From assembly GCF_019059575.1 (NCBI RefSeq), contig NW_024881504.1, positions 2,108,001-2,172,000 of the forward strand: 64,000 nt of DNA, read 5' to 3'. The notes under the pieces are model-generated. The model worked only from the letters and a program-made list of their open reading frames with translations, was not told the origin of the DNA and did not search any database. The position numbers and the translations under genes are program-made. Below are positions 53,923 through 64,000 of this stretch, piece by piece. The DNA comes from Amphibalanus amphitrite (lineage: Eukaryota; Arthropoda; Thecostraca; Balanomorpha; Balanidae). The stretch's first letter is position 1; each line of letters begins with the position of its first letter.

Positions 53923-54894
53923 TACGCCGGACGCCGGTGAGACCATCTTGCGCCGAAATTCGGTGCAAGCGATTTTGCGCCGAAATTTCTGAGTGATTTG
54001 CGCCAAAAATTAGGTGCCCACTGCTATTGCTTAACGACGCTTGGCGACGTTCAACAAGGTTTTCCATGCCTATCTCTACGCCGAAGGGTGAGGTCTCACC
54101 TGGGCGGCCGTTCCTCCGCTGAGTAGACTCAGGGCGGCTCGCCAGTTCGAGCACGCAACGACCGGGGCGGGGACGTCCCGCCCCGCAACCTCTCCAGAGC
54201 TGCCCACGGGGCGAATCTGCTGCTAAATTGACCGGCGTACCGCATAAATTCTCGGTGGTTAGCAGCCTTAACGCCTAAAGAGACCCTCCCACCTTCAAAA
54301 AAGCTAATGAATTGGCATAAAAGTGATGTCCAATGGATGAGAGTGAGCAAAAAGGAATATCTACTGGTGTACATTAGTTTCCATCGAAAAATATTCACTG
54401 TTTTTTACAGATATTACACATATTATTTATTTCCCGGGGCCTACGCTGTTCATACGAAGTCTTTGGGAAACCGTTATTTGGTATTTTAAAAGTGCGACCG
54501 ATGTTGCGCGCAAAGCAGCATATACCACCACTGCTTCTTGATGATGTTAGGATGTACAAAACTATGGTCCTTTTAAAGAAGATAATGTATTTTACTTGAC
54601 GAGAATGCTGCAAAAATTCCTCTAATAATTATAACCAGTAATTACTTCTATGATATACGTATGAAGGTACCTATTTTGCAACTGTGTCAAAGCACAAAAG
54701 AACAGCATTCTGACAGCTCACTGTGTTATGTGTAAATGGCAAGTTTGGTTAAACTTGGTCAGTGCTGAACTTGGATTTTAATTGCTAATTGTTTTGTCAT
54801 TTCAGAGTGTTAATGGAAACAGACGATACTGAGCTGGGGCTGGATGCAGGAGGCGACGGACGCTGTGGTGTGCTGGGCAAAATAGTCCTAGATG
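53923..54894. other. Gene-free stretch
   Basis: No recognised gene. 54080-54250 is moderately GC-rich and its open frames match no family I know; 54250-54890 is AT-rich. Confidence 0.5.
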
Positions 54895-55470
54895 CTGGTA
54901 GCGGGTGAAATACGCAGCTGCTCGTCGTCTCCTAGAGCGCCGCGGACGCCGTGGACTGCGCCATCAAAGTCGACGGAAAGTCGGTTCCAGCAGCCGACCG
55001 TCTCAAACTACTCGGAGCCACCCCCTCAACCTGCTCCTTCACTTCGGGGCCCATTGCCGCAGTCTCCGCTCCCGAGTGCTCCCCGGATCCAGCAGCTTCG
55101 CAAGCTGACAGCGCGGGGCTGGGGACTAGAGGAACGACAGCTCTGCGCTGTAGCGTCTGGATACGTCCGTGGAGTGCTGGTGCACGCGGCCGCCACCTGG
55201 CTCCTGGTGACGCCACAATCCCACGTGGAACTCCTCCAGAGGGAGATGCGGGCGGTGACCTGTATATCACCGGCTGCCCCTTGTTTACCCCAGCCCACGC
55301 AGTGATGGCGGAGGCCGGACTGATTGATGCCGGTGCCCGCTGGCCGCCCGGCGAGACGTGCTGGTAGCGAAGCTCTTCGCCAAGGCGCACGCGCTCCCCG
55401 AGGGCAAGCCCTCAGGACTATCGCGGAAGATGGGCCGCCCAGCCGACTAAAGTCGGTGACGGGCTGGCGT
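54895..55470 (+). pseudogene. Non-LTR retrotransposon fragment: RT thumb region
   Basis: Readable in two or three frames: AIKVDGKSVPAADRLKLLGA is the segment after the RT active site of LINE-type elements (the 'KLLG' strand). Later, in a different frame, comes the helical thumb text RQLCAVASGYVRGVLVHAAA and HVELLQREMRAVT, then ITGCPLFTPAHAVMAEAGL, then KLFAKAHALPEGKPSG. Each switch marks a frameshift, so the piece is dead. The RT core upstream is absent. Gypsy element 2 starts shortly after it. A homologous but separate fragment begins at 63141. Confidence 0.75.
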
Positions 55471-55624
55471 GGGGAAGGGCACGAAACCTGGCGAGCGGCT
55501 GGGATAATCTCTGATTCATGCTCGTGTCGCCAGTCGCGAGTGACATCTGTGTGCTGCGCGCGCGTCCAAGATTGCGGGCGGCGATGAGGCGCAGTCGGCC
55601 GCCGCCGCCGAGAAGCCGTCTGAG

Positions 55625-58402
55625 ATGGAGCTGCTTCGGGGCATGCTGCAGCAGCAATTGGAGCTGGCTGCAGCGGCAGCGCGACGTGAGGACCGGATGG
55701 CCGCGCTGATGGAGCGGGTGCTTCCCGGCCCGACGGCCGTGCAGGACGCCACGGCACCCGCCCAGGCAGCCGCGGGGCCCGATTCCGGCGCCCGGCCGCG
55801 TGCACGCATGCCCGCCGCCGGCACGCCCACGCCCCGGCTGGCGGCTACCGCTACCCTCAAGGAGTTTGAGGCCTGGAAAGAGAAGTTCTCCGGCTACTGC
55901 CTCCTCACCTTTTGTTGTTGTTTATTGGGGCGCACCGGCGTCCACGATCTCACCGAGGCTGAGCAGCGGGCCGCCCTGCTCGCTGTTCTCGACGACGACT
56001 GGGCCCGCGTGGTCCGGTTTGGCCTGCCCATCCCGGCCGAGGCGTCCATGGCCGATGTAATCACCGCCATGCACGCCCACCTTCGGCGGCAGCGGAACGT
56101 GGTGATCGACCGCTGCGAGTTTAACATGCGGATGCTGGAGCCAGGCGAGTCAGTGGACGATTTTATATGCGCCCTGAAGGAGATAGCGTCCTGCTGCGAT
56201 TTTTGCCCGAACTGCACCGATGATAGGTTCCGAGACCATCTGGTGGTGGGCACCAGTGATGACGAGGCCAGACGCCGCATGCTGGAACTGCCCGATCTGA
56301 CCTTCCAGATGGCCGCCGACCTGTGCCGGGCGTCCGAGAGCGCCCGTCTCAACAGCTCGGCGATCCGTGGCCCGGGCGAGCCGTCTCTGCGCCGGCTCTC
56401 CGAGTACCGGCGACAACGCGGTCGGCCGAGCGGCGCGGACTCGCGCCCGGCCGACCAGACCCGGCGGTGTGACCGCTGCGGTGCCGCGCAGCACACGGAC
56501 GGTCGTGCCTGCCCCGCCCTGGTTCGCACCTACCACCGATGCCACGAACGGGACCACTTTTCCTCGGTCTGCCGGCATGGCGCGGGCACTGAAGAGCGGC
56601 GCCGGCAGACGCCTAGTTCCGAGCGCAGCCACCAGGGACAGGACTGGCGCCACCGTAGCGCGAGCAGCAGCCGCCAGGGGAGGGGCCGGCGCCACCGTAG
56701 CGCAATCAGCCGCCGCTGTGTCAGCACGGCTGCCGACGCGTCGCACCGGCAGGTTTCGGTGCTGGCAGCGAATGCAACCACGAGAGACACGGGGAACCGG
56801 CAGCAGTCAGCGCCGCCGGCAGCCCGGACGCCGGGCGCGCGCCTCAACAGTGTGACGGCCCACCGGTCGCCGCAGGTCTGGCTACAGCTGCACCTACCAA
56901 ACGGAGTCAGGCGGTCGACCGTATGGACGCCCGACACCGGCGCCGAGATATCAGCCCTCTCACTGCAACAAGCCGAGTCCATGGGAGTGAGCAGAGCGGA
57001 CCTCACGCCCTCCACGGCTGTGCTGTGGGCCGCCGACAGCCGCCGGCTGGACTGTGTGGGCACGTGCGCCCTCACCCTGCAGCTCGGTGACGTCATACAG
57101 ACCGTGCAGGTGTCCGTTCTGCGAGCACTGCACTCACCACTGCTGTCGTGGCACGATTGTATCGGCCTGGGAATTCTACCGGCGAGCTTTCCCCGGCATA
57201 TTTGCCAGCGCGGCTCGGCAGCCGAGACTGGGACGGACGGTGGGGCACCGGAGCCGCCGCCGCCCGGCGAGCCGCCTGACGCCCCCGCCGCCGGCAGACA
57301 GCCCGCACTACGGCGCTGCAGCGGCACGACGGCGGCACCTGAGGAGACCCGGGACCTAAGCCGAGTCTCTGCCGCCGACCGGCCGGCCGCCAGCTCGGCC
57401 GGCGCCGACCCGACCGGGCGGGCGCCGCCGCCCGGCCCTACGCGCGCGCCGCCGCCCGGCCGCGCGCACGGCCCGGCCGCCGGTGGCACCCCCTCCGCAC
57501 GGCAGCGGCGGGCAGATTTCGACAAATTGAAAGCCGAGTTCCCGAGGGTCTTCGATACGAAGTCGACCCTGCTGAAGATGACGTGGGAGCCGATGAAGAT
57601 CGAGCTGACGGACGACGCCGTCCCTCACGCTGTGACCACCGCCCGGAATATCCCGTTCTGTTGGCGAGAGGACGTGCGACTGCAACTCGACGAGCTGATG
57701 GAAAAGGACATCATCGAGCCGGTGGAGCACCCCACAGACTGGTGTCATCCGATCGTTCCTGTGGCCAAGGGGTCGTCAGACGGCACAGTGTCCGGCTGTC
57801 GGCTGACCGTGGACTTCACGAAACTGAACCGGTTCGTGAAGCGACCGACGTACCCGGTCCGCTCGCCTCAAGACGCAGTCGCCTTCGTCTCACCCGGCGC
57901 TGCGTACTTCACCAAGCTGGACAGCAAGGCGGGGTACCACCAGGTCCCCATCCGGCCAGAAGACAGAGACCTGACGTGTTTTATCACGCCGTGGGGCCGC
58001 TACCGGTACCTGAGTGCTCCAATGGGAATCGTCAGCTCTGGCGACGTGTACAACCAGCGCGGTGACGCCGCGCTCGGCGACATCCCGCGCACGTGTAAGG
58101 TCGTGGACGACGTCCTGGCCTATGACGCTGACTACGCCGCCCACCTGCAGCACGTGCGGCAGATTCTGCTGAGGTGTGACCAGCACGGTATCACACTCAA
58201 CCCGGACAAATGTCAGTTCGCGGAAGACGAGGTCGAATTCTGCGGCTTTCGCATCAATTCGGCTGGCTATACCGCCGACGGCAAGAAAGTCCGTGCCATC
58301 CAGGCCTTCCCCAGGCCGGGCAACATCACCGACCTACGGTCGTTCCTCGGCCTGGTGACCCAGCTCGGCGCCTTCTCCCCAGAGGTCGCCGCCGCCGCCT
58401 AG
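55625..58402 (+). pseudogene. Gypsy 2 gag, protease and RT, ending at an in-frame stop
   Basis: The first ATG in the gag frame is 55625 (MELLRGMLQQQLELA), though the frame is open from 55544. Gag has WKEKFSGYCLLTF near residue 90 and a cysteine-rich knuckle near 283 (CDRCGAAQHTDGRACP). Protease motif TPDTGAEISAL is near 436. RT shows LTVDFTKLNRF, FTKLDSKAGYHQVPI, FITPWGRYRYLSAPMG and the catalytic box VVDDVLAYD near residue 826 (VVDD, again with Val before DD). At 58400-58402 a TAG interrupts the connection to RNase H; the text after it (PLRQLL) continues in frame. Premature termination means no full polyprotein. Confidence 0.85.
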
Positions 58403-60411
58403 CCGCTGAGACAGCTGCTGCGGCCGCGGAACGCGTGGCTGTGGACGCCAGCGCACGAGCAGGCGTTCAGCGCGGTGAAGATGGCACTCACGTCACCTCC
58501 CGTGCTCGACTTCTTCGACCCTCGCCGCCGCACAGTCCTGAGACTGACGCCGCTCGCTCCGGCGGCCTGGGCTACTGCCTGCTGCAGCAAGACGCCGCAG
58601 GCCGGTGGCGACTGATCCAGTGCGGCTCACGCTTCCTATCGGACGCCGAGTCGCGGTACGCCGTGATCGAGTTGGAGCTGCTGGCCCTGGCCTGGGCCTG
58701 CAAGAAATGCAGCATCTATCTCGGCGGGATGCAGCGGTTTGAAGTCCTGACCGATCACCGGCCGCTCATCCCGATCCTCAACAGTAAGAGCCTTGCGGAG
58801 ATCGAAAATCCACGGCTCCAGCGGCTACGAGAACGGCTGGCGCCGTTCAACCTGCTCGCCACCTGGCGGCAAGGCAAGCTGCACGCCATCCCGGACGCGC
58901 TGTCGCGCGCGCCGGTGGATGACCCGGCGCCTGAGGACGAGGAAGCCGAGAGGGACGCCAGCCATCAGCTCGCCAGCGTGCTCTCACGGCTGGCCACCGA
59001 CGGGGCGGACGACAGTCCCAGCCCGTTCAAAGACGCGGCGCTGACAGAGGTGCGCGCCGCCGCCGCCGCCGATCCGGAGCTCATCACACTCACTGACCTG
59101 ATCCTGAACGGGTTTCCAGAGCACCGGTCACAGCTGGACCCGCGCCTCCGACCGTACTGGGGAGTTCGGGACCGGCTGGCCGTGGATGACGGCCTGCTGG
59201 TGTGCGGCCAGCGGCTCGTGATACCGCCCAGTCTGCGGCGCGCCACGCTCGAGCGCCTGCACGCCAGTCACCAGGGCGTCGAGCGCACCAAACGCCGCGC
59301 GCGGCAGGTAGTCTACTGGCCGTTCCTGGACAGTGACATTGCGAACCATGTCGGAGCGTGCCCAGCCTGCCAGCAGTACCTGCCCAGTCAGCAGAAGGAG
59401 CCGCTGATGCCGGAAAAGACGCCATCACGAGTGTTTGAGGCTGTCTCCGCTGACTTCTTCGCCTGGGCCGGCCGCACGTTCCTGGTATACGCGGACCGGC
59501 TGTCCGGGTGGCCGTTTGTGTCGCACGTGGCCGGCGAGGCGACTGCCAGAGACCTGGTCTGCAGCCTGCGCCAGATGTTCGCGGCCACCGGCGTGCCCAC
59601 CACCCTCCGGACAGACGGTGGACCCCAGTTCACCGCCCGGCTCACCCGAGAGTTTCTGCGCCGCTGGGGAGTGGAGCACCAGATCTCCACACCGCACTAC
59701 CCTCAGTCTAATGGGCACGCCGAGTCGGCGGTCAAGGCCCCCAAACGGCTCATCCAGAAGGCGACCAGCAGCGGTGAGCTCGACACGGACGCCTACGCTC
59801 AGGGGCTGCTGGAGCTGCGCAACACGCCGCGCGCCGACGGCCGCTCTCCGGCTCAGGTCCTATTCGGCCACCCGCTGAGATCGGCAGTGCCGGCGCACCA
59901 CCGGTCCTTCGCCGACTGCTGGCAGCGGGCGGCGGACGACTGTGACGCCAGGGCCGCCGCGCAGCAACAGGAAACAGCCGAGCGGTACGACACGACAGCC
60001 CGCCAGCACAGCGCGCTCACCATGGGTCAGCGTGTGCTCGTCCAAGACCCGCGGTCGGGGCTGTGGGACCGCGTCGGCGTCATCACGGCGGTCGGACAGC
60101 GGCGCGACTACCTGGTCCGACTGCCCAGTGGCCGAGTCTACTGGCGGAACCAGCGCCATCTGCGACCCCAGAGATCTCTCATCTCGGAGGGCGCCGCCAC
60201 ACCTGCACCCGGGCGCCGGCAGCAGCTCGCTCCGAGCTCGGCACCCGACGGCACGGAGGAGACCGCCGCCGCTGCGCCGGCGGGCGGACAGCCGGCACCA
60301 CCGGTACTGCGGAACAGCGCCGACGACCCCAGCTCAGTGCGCCGTGGGACGCGCCGCCGTCGCCGTCCGGCCCGACTGACCGTGCGCTGGGCGGACCAGA
60401 CGTACGACTGA
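58403..60411 (+). pseudogene. Gypsy 2 RNase H and integrase, after stop and frameshift
   Basis: The original frame continues to about 58540, where a probable 1-base deletion shifts it; from about 58547 to the TGA at 60411 the new frame is open. RNase H: SGGLGYCLLQQ, SRYAVIELELLAL, LTDHRPLIP. Integrase: HASHQGVERTKRRARQVVYW, CPACQQYLP, ADFFAWAGRTFLVY, LRTDGGPQFT, PHYPQSNGHAESAVK, giving the expected D,D,E residues. A GPY/F-like segment (VLVQDPRSGLWDRVG, YLVRLPSGRVYWRNQRHLRP) and a basic tail (RRGTRRRRRPARLTV) follow, matching the layout of element 1. Confidence 0.85.
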
Positions 60412-60500
60412 GTTCGTGCGTCCACACTGTGTGTGGTGTACATTTTTGTTTATGTGTTAGACCGTAGACGCAATGCGTATCTTGTACCGACGCATGCGTC

Positions 60501-60513
60501 TTGAGGGGGGGGG
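60501..60513 (+). promoter_or_regulatory. Polypurine tract of Gypsy element 2
   Basis: TTGAGGGGGGGGG directly precedes the TGTTGTG start of the putative LTR, as expected for the plus-strand primer. Confidence 0.6.
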
Positions 60514-60678
60514 TGTTGTGATGGGGCACGTTTTCCTTTCCCTTCATTTGGTCTCACCCCCCGGTCATATGGAAGCACATAAAAAATAAACAGTTCCATG
60601 GTCGCCGCCATCGTGTTTCGGTCGTCCTGTGTCGCTCCAGGGATATCGCCGTGTTAATCGCCACTACCGACCATAACA
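60514..60678 (+). repeat. Putative 3' LTR of Gypsy element 2
   Basis: Starts TGTTGTGATGGGGCACG after the purine tract and is placed to end at CATAACA (60678), about 165 bp, with an AATAAA-type signal at 60585 (AAAAAATAAAC). Without a 5' partner the right border is a guess. Confidence 0.5.
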
Positions 60679-63140
60679 GAACTGACGCATCGGCGGAAGC
60701 GGGAGTCCGCAGCGGAGAAGCCTTCGTGGAGTGTACACGGGTGAGGGAAATGAATGCTAAGTGTATCCAAATTGAAGGCACTGCTCTCGAATGATATAAA
60801 TACTGAACAGCTTTGGATTGTTTATTTTCCAAATGTTTACTTTCAGGACGAGTACTCCTTGTCATTCGGTCGTCAACTCCTCTCTCCGACCCCGGCTTAG
60901 CGCAGGCACGTATAACCTAGAATTTGGCCGAGGGGGGGGGGGGAGCGGAGGAATCCCGTAGAGAGAGCCTCCTACCTACAGAAGGCCCTCTACCCGAGGA
61001 GTCAGAGGGGTCCTAGTGGTCAGACACAGACACTAGCGGTTATTCACAGGAGGCCCCATGCAGTAAATTGAAGGACCCTAGGTGGCAGGCGAGTCGGAGA
61101 GCCTTGATTGTCCTGAGTCCTGACGTGATTTTTTGGGGGATTCCCATGAATTTCGTTCGTCTCCGACGTGATTTTGGCCAACGTGGGCCTTCTGCCAGCA
61201 TGGGCCCTGAAAACCCCTAGGGGGAGGCGCACCCCGTCCGTCCCCCCTTGGGTACGTCCCCGGTCGGTCCAGCGACTCCACACGCGCCTACCGACACACA
61301 AGAAACTCTTGCCAGTATGTTTGCTTCTGACGCAATCATGACAGAATTACGCTCTATTGATATGCATGCTGCCATTGCTTTGGAGTCGGTGTTTTGAATT
61401 TCTGCGTTTTTTTTTTTTTTTTTTGATCGGCTCCACTCTCCAGACAGCTGGCTCAGCCTGATCGACCAGAGCAATGCGACACCTATACCAACTTGATACC
61501 AACCTACTTGGCGGGGTGGTGAATTCATGAAGTGCGAATGCGAAACATGGCAATAGATGGCGGAACAAACAGCATGGGGAAGGCCGGGACACGCATTGAG
61601 AAATGAAATCCGTCACTTCCCAGATTTCGAACGCATGCTTAGAGTGCATTACTTTATGTGCTTGCGTTCGGTCTTGAGATTTCTCAGCAGATGTCGCCAA
61701 CAGCAGAGAGATTGATCTAGAATGTCTCGTTATCGGAAAAGTATGGTAGCCATACACCAAATGGTTTTTGCGTATAGCTACCATATTACTTCCGATATGA
61801 CTGTTGACATTACTGCGGATATGACGGAGCAGTGCATTGGCAATATGCCAAGGGCAGTAACATGCCGTCAGTCACGTCAGTCATCGGCCTTGGCTATCTG
61901 TAAGAATCTTGGCAGGAATCTTGGCCTTTTCTTGGACCCATAGCCTCGGCCTTCTACCAATCATATCGCCGAATTCGCAGGCAGTGAGAGACAAATACGG
62001 CGTGCCGAAGACATATTGGGTGTCTCAAAATCACTGAGAACTCTATAGCTCAAAATTTAAGCCCTGCACGTTTTTAGATCTACCCCGTTGAGTGGCATTC
62101 TTGTGAAAATTATGTAAATATGTTTATCAGAATAAGGGAGAAGTGTAGGGGGCGGCGGGTGAGGTGCAGAAGAAGAATAAGAGGAAGTTGTACCTATCCA
62201 GTAACTTTATCTTGATTTGTGGACTAGACGAAGACTAGATTTTGATGAAGAAATTGAAATCGATAAACTTGAACTGCAGGTAAGGTGTTGGTTTGTCATG
62301 CCGATTGTCTTGAAACCCTTTCCTTTTAATCTTTCAATTAAAATCATCAACTCCTATTCAAACCACCAAAGAGCCGGCAGATCTCACTCAGTCTAAATTT
62401 TCGTTCAGAGGCCAGTTTTACTTTACCCGATTTACCAACAAAAATAGCTGCCTGGAATTTTTCTCCTTATATATCCATTCCACGTAGGTACCACATACAG
62501 AGAGTAAACGTGATTGGCATGTATGTAAGCAGGAAGGGCTTCACCATTTATGCTCCATATGTGAATTAGCCTTTAGGCAAAATAATCCGGCAGGTGGCTA
62601 TTTTCTGTTTGTAAAACTGGCCTCAGATGGAGTGGTATCATTTGATTAACCATCACACGATCAGGCATCAACAAAGTTTGTAAAAAGGTAAAAGCTGCTT
62701 TGAGAAAATAGCACTGTGTTTTATCCTGGCTTCATGACTCTCTAACGCTCTTTCAAACACATGCTTGTTTTCTGACAATTGGTGATACAGAGAGGGTCTG
62801 CATTAATGTCCAAGTATGGTCATTTAGGATCAATTTTTGGTGCCCTCGTTTTATATTATTCCAGCAGCCTTAGTCTGCCCAACTGACATGCGCTGAATTT
62901 GTCGCATGTGACGTTACACCTGACGTGCGCCGAAATTTTAGGTGGAACCCTGCCACTACGCCAAACATAACTTATGGAATGATCACTGCTCAGTTTCGCA
63001 GGTTCACCAGAACAGCGTCATGGGTGCACAATGACCACCGTAGTGCCCGTAAACCCTAATAAACAAACAAGCAAACATCAGTTGCGCACTTAATGCCAAT
63101 TTTCACAATTTTGATTGTGTATTGATATTGTTTGGTCATT
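60679..63140. other. Gene-free stretch with small structures
   Basis: No recognised gene. Contains a G13 run near 60931, a T17 run at about 61409-61425, and a hairpin at 61732-61802. The remainder is AT-rich unique-looking DNA. Confidence 0.5.
61732..61802. repeat. Hairpin of ~20-bp arms
   Basis: TATCGGAAAAGTATGGTAGC is mirrored by GCTACCATATTACTTCCGAT with a ~27-base loop; two mismatches. No promoter or terminator context is evident. Confidence 0.65.
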
Positions 63141-63760
63141 TCAGGACTCGTGGCGCTGCTCGCCTCCTCGCCAATGCGAACGCGTTCTCTGAGGACAACC
63201 CGCCCAAGGCCAGCATGACGAAGCCACGCCACCGCGCCGGCTATAGACTCACGGCCTGAAGCGAGTTTGGGCGCGACGGCTGGCGAGCCAAGGCGGCGGA
63301 AAGTCGTCTGGCGGAGCTCCCGTCTGAGGCGAGCTTGATCTGGTCAGACAGCTCCGCCACCGATGGTGTGCTAGATGGAGGAGGAGGGGCCACCCCCCCC
63401 CCCTGAACCGCGACATCCGGGAGGTGCGTGTCGCGGCAGGCGCCCTCTGCTCTAGCACGCGCGGCGAGCTATTCGCCCTAAGAGCGGTGTTGGAGGAGCT
63501 GTTGACCAAGACTGGTCGCGACACCTCTCTTCCGATAATTATCGTCTGTACCGACTCGATGGCGGCGCTGGCCCTCCTGCGGAGCGGCGCGGCGGCCCAG
63601 AGAGCCCCTCTGGCCGCAGACATATGGGGGCTGCTGGCAGCGCTCACCGAGGGGGCCAGCCAGTGATAATGCAGTGGGTTCCTGCACACTGCGGGCTTCC
63701 GGGCAACGAGCGGATGGACGCCCTCGCGCGTGAGGCTGGCGCCCTATCCCAACGGTAGCG
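63141..63760 (+). pseudogene. Non-LTR retrotransposon fragment: C-terminal RNase H domain
   Basis: Begins ARLLANANAFSEDNPPKASM, homologous to KLFAKAHALPEGKPSG at 55375, then a stop near 63257. From 63424 an RNase H-like domain is open: CSSTRGELFALRAVLEEL (catalytic Glu), IIIVCTDSMAALALLRSG (catalytic Asp). After a frameshift near 63660 it reads VIMQWVPAHCGLPGNERMD and ALAREAG (conserved His and Asp). It ends at a TAG near 63757. RNase H removes element RNA from the cDNA hybrid. At least one stop and one frameshift make it inactive. It may be the 3' remainder of the same family as 54895-55470. Confidence 0.8.
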
Positions 63761-64000
63761 CCGTCCGCCGATCGACTTGGGCAGCACTATCTGCAAGGCA
63801 GGCGCGCGCGACGCTGCGCGCGCCTGGCGGCGGAGCTGGCAGGACGGATGACCCTGGCTGCCGCCGTGAGAACCATCCAGAACCGTACGGCTATGCTGCG
63901 GCAGCGGCTGAAAGGAACGCAACAACAATAACTACAACAGCAGCTGCTAATGAAAGGGGAAATCATGGAGCCGGATGACCCGGCACATGGCGCTCAGCCA

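Larger units (their letters stand above)
55544..60678 (+). mobile_element. Ty3/Gypsy element 2, degenerate, 5' LTR missing
   Basis: Gag-pol organisation parallels element 1 at about 12-16 kb, but the DNA sequence is clearly different. A putative 3' LTR (60514-60678) follows a purine tract. No matching LTR is found upstream of gag: the sequence there is the non-LTR fragment. The coding region has one stop and one frameshift. The left boundary is only an estimate from where the gag frame opens. Confidence 0.8.

Overview
The window is repeat-rich eukaryotic nuclear DNA, probably from an arthropod or another aquatic invertebrate. The evidence is Ty3/Gypsy and non-LTR retrotransposon remains, a Tc1/mariner pseudogene, exons bounded by GT-AG splice sites, tRNA-derived repeat DNA and abundant mini- and microsatellites. 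No bacterial operon, rRNA gene or CRISPR array is visible. The species cannot be named from the sequence alone.

Layout. 1-6.1 kb: a truncated TTAA-flanked element inserted in a non-LTR reverse transcriptase, a foldback element with (AAAAGTC)-type arms, and another TTAA element. 6.1-8.5 kb: a dead Tc1/mariner element and a palindrome, both inside inverted copies of a satellite-like unit, then a ~130-bp E-box-rich tandem array. 8.5-20 kb: a long foldback, then a palindrome made of two head-to-head copies of a TTAA element. The right arm of that palindrome is split by a young 7.9-kb Ty3/Gypsy element with identical 186-bp LTRs, which itself carries two nested DNA elements. 20-36 kb: mostly complete and nested TTAA elements, a (GACTCC) repeat, a diverged minisatellite, and AT-rich DNA without recognisable genes. 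37-46 kb: a GC-rich island with three minisatellites, short tandem arrays and, on the minus strand, exons of a leucine-rich-repeat (LRR) gene lying in a tandem segmental duplication. One copy of that duplication has a nonsense mutation. This is the only host-gene candidate I can support. 46.3-51 kb: a long-inverted-repeat element packed with three more TTAA elements. 52-64 kb: another TTAA element, two non-LTR fragments and a second, degenerate Gypsy element.

The most distinctive system is the set of TTAA-flanked, non-autonomous elements, about 0.9-1.2 kb each. At least eleven sequence types share TTAACCC...GGGTTAA ends, a G-run/C-run hairpin just inside each end, and one end in which the type-specific tag is duplicated around a ~20-bp spacer. 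The target site and asymmetric ends resemble piggyBac. Their interiors are dense in TGACCT/AGGTCA half-sites, the nuclear-receptor core, plus TGACGTCA and CACGTG. Types with different termini share almost the same interior, so the family appears modular. No transposase for it lies in the window.
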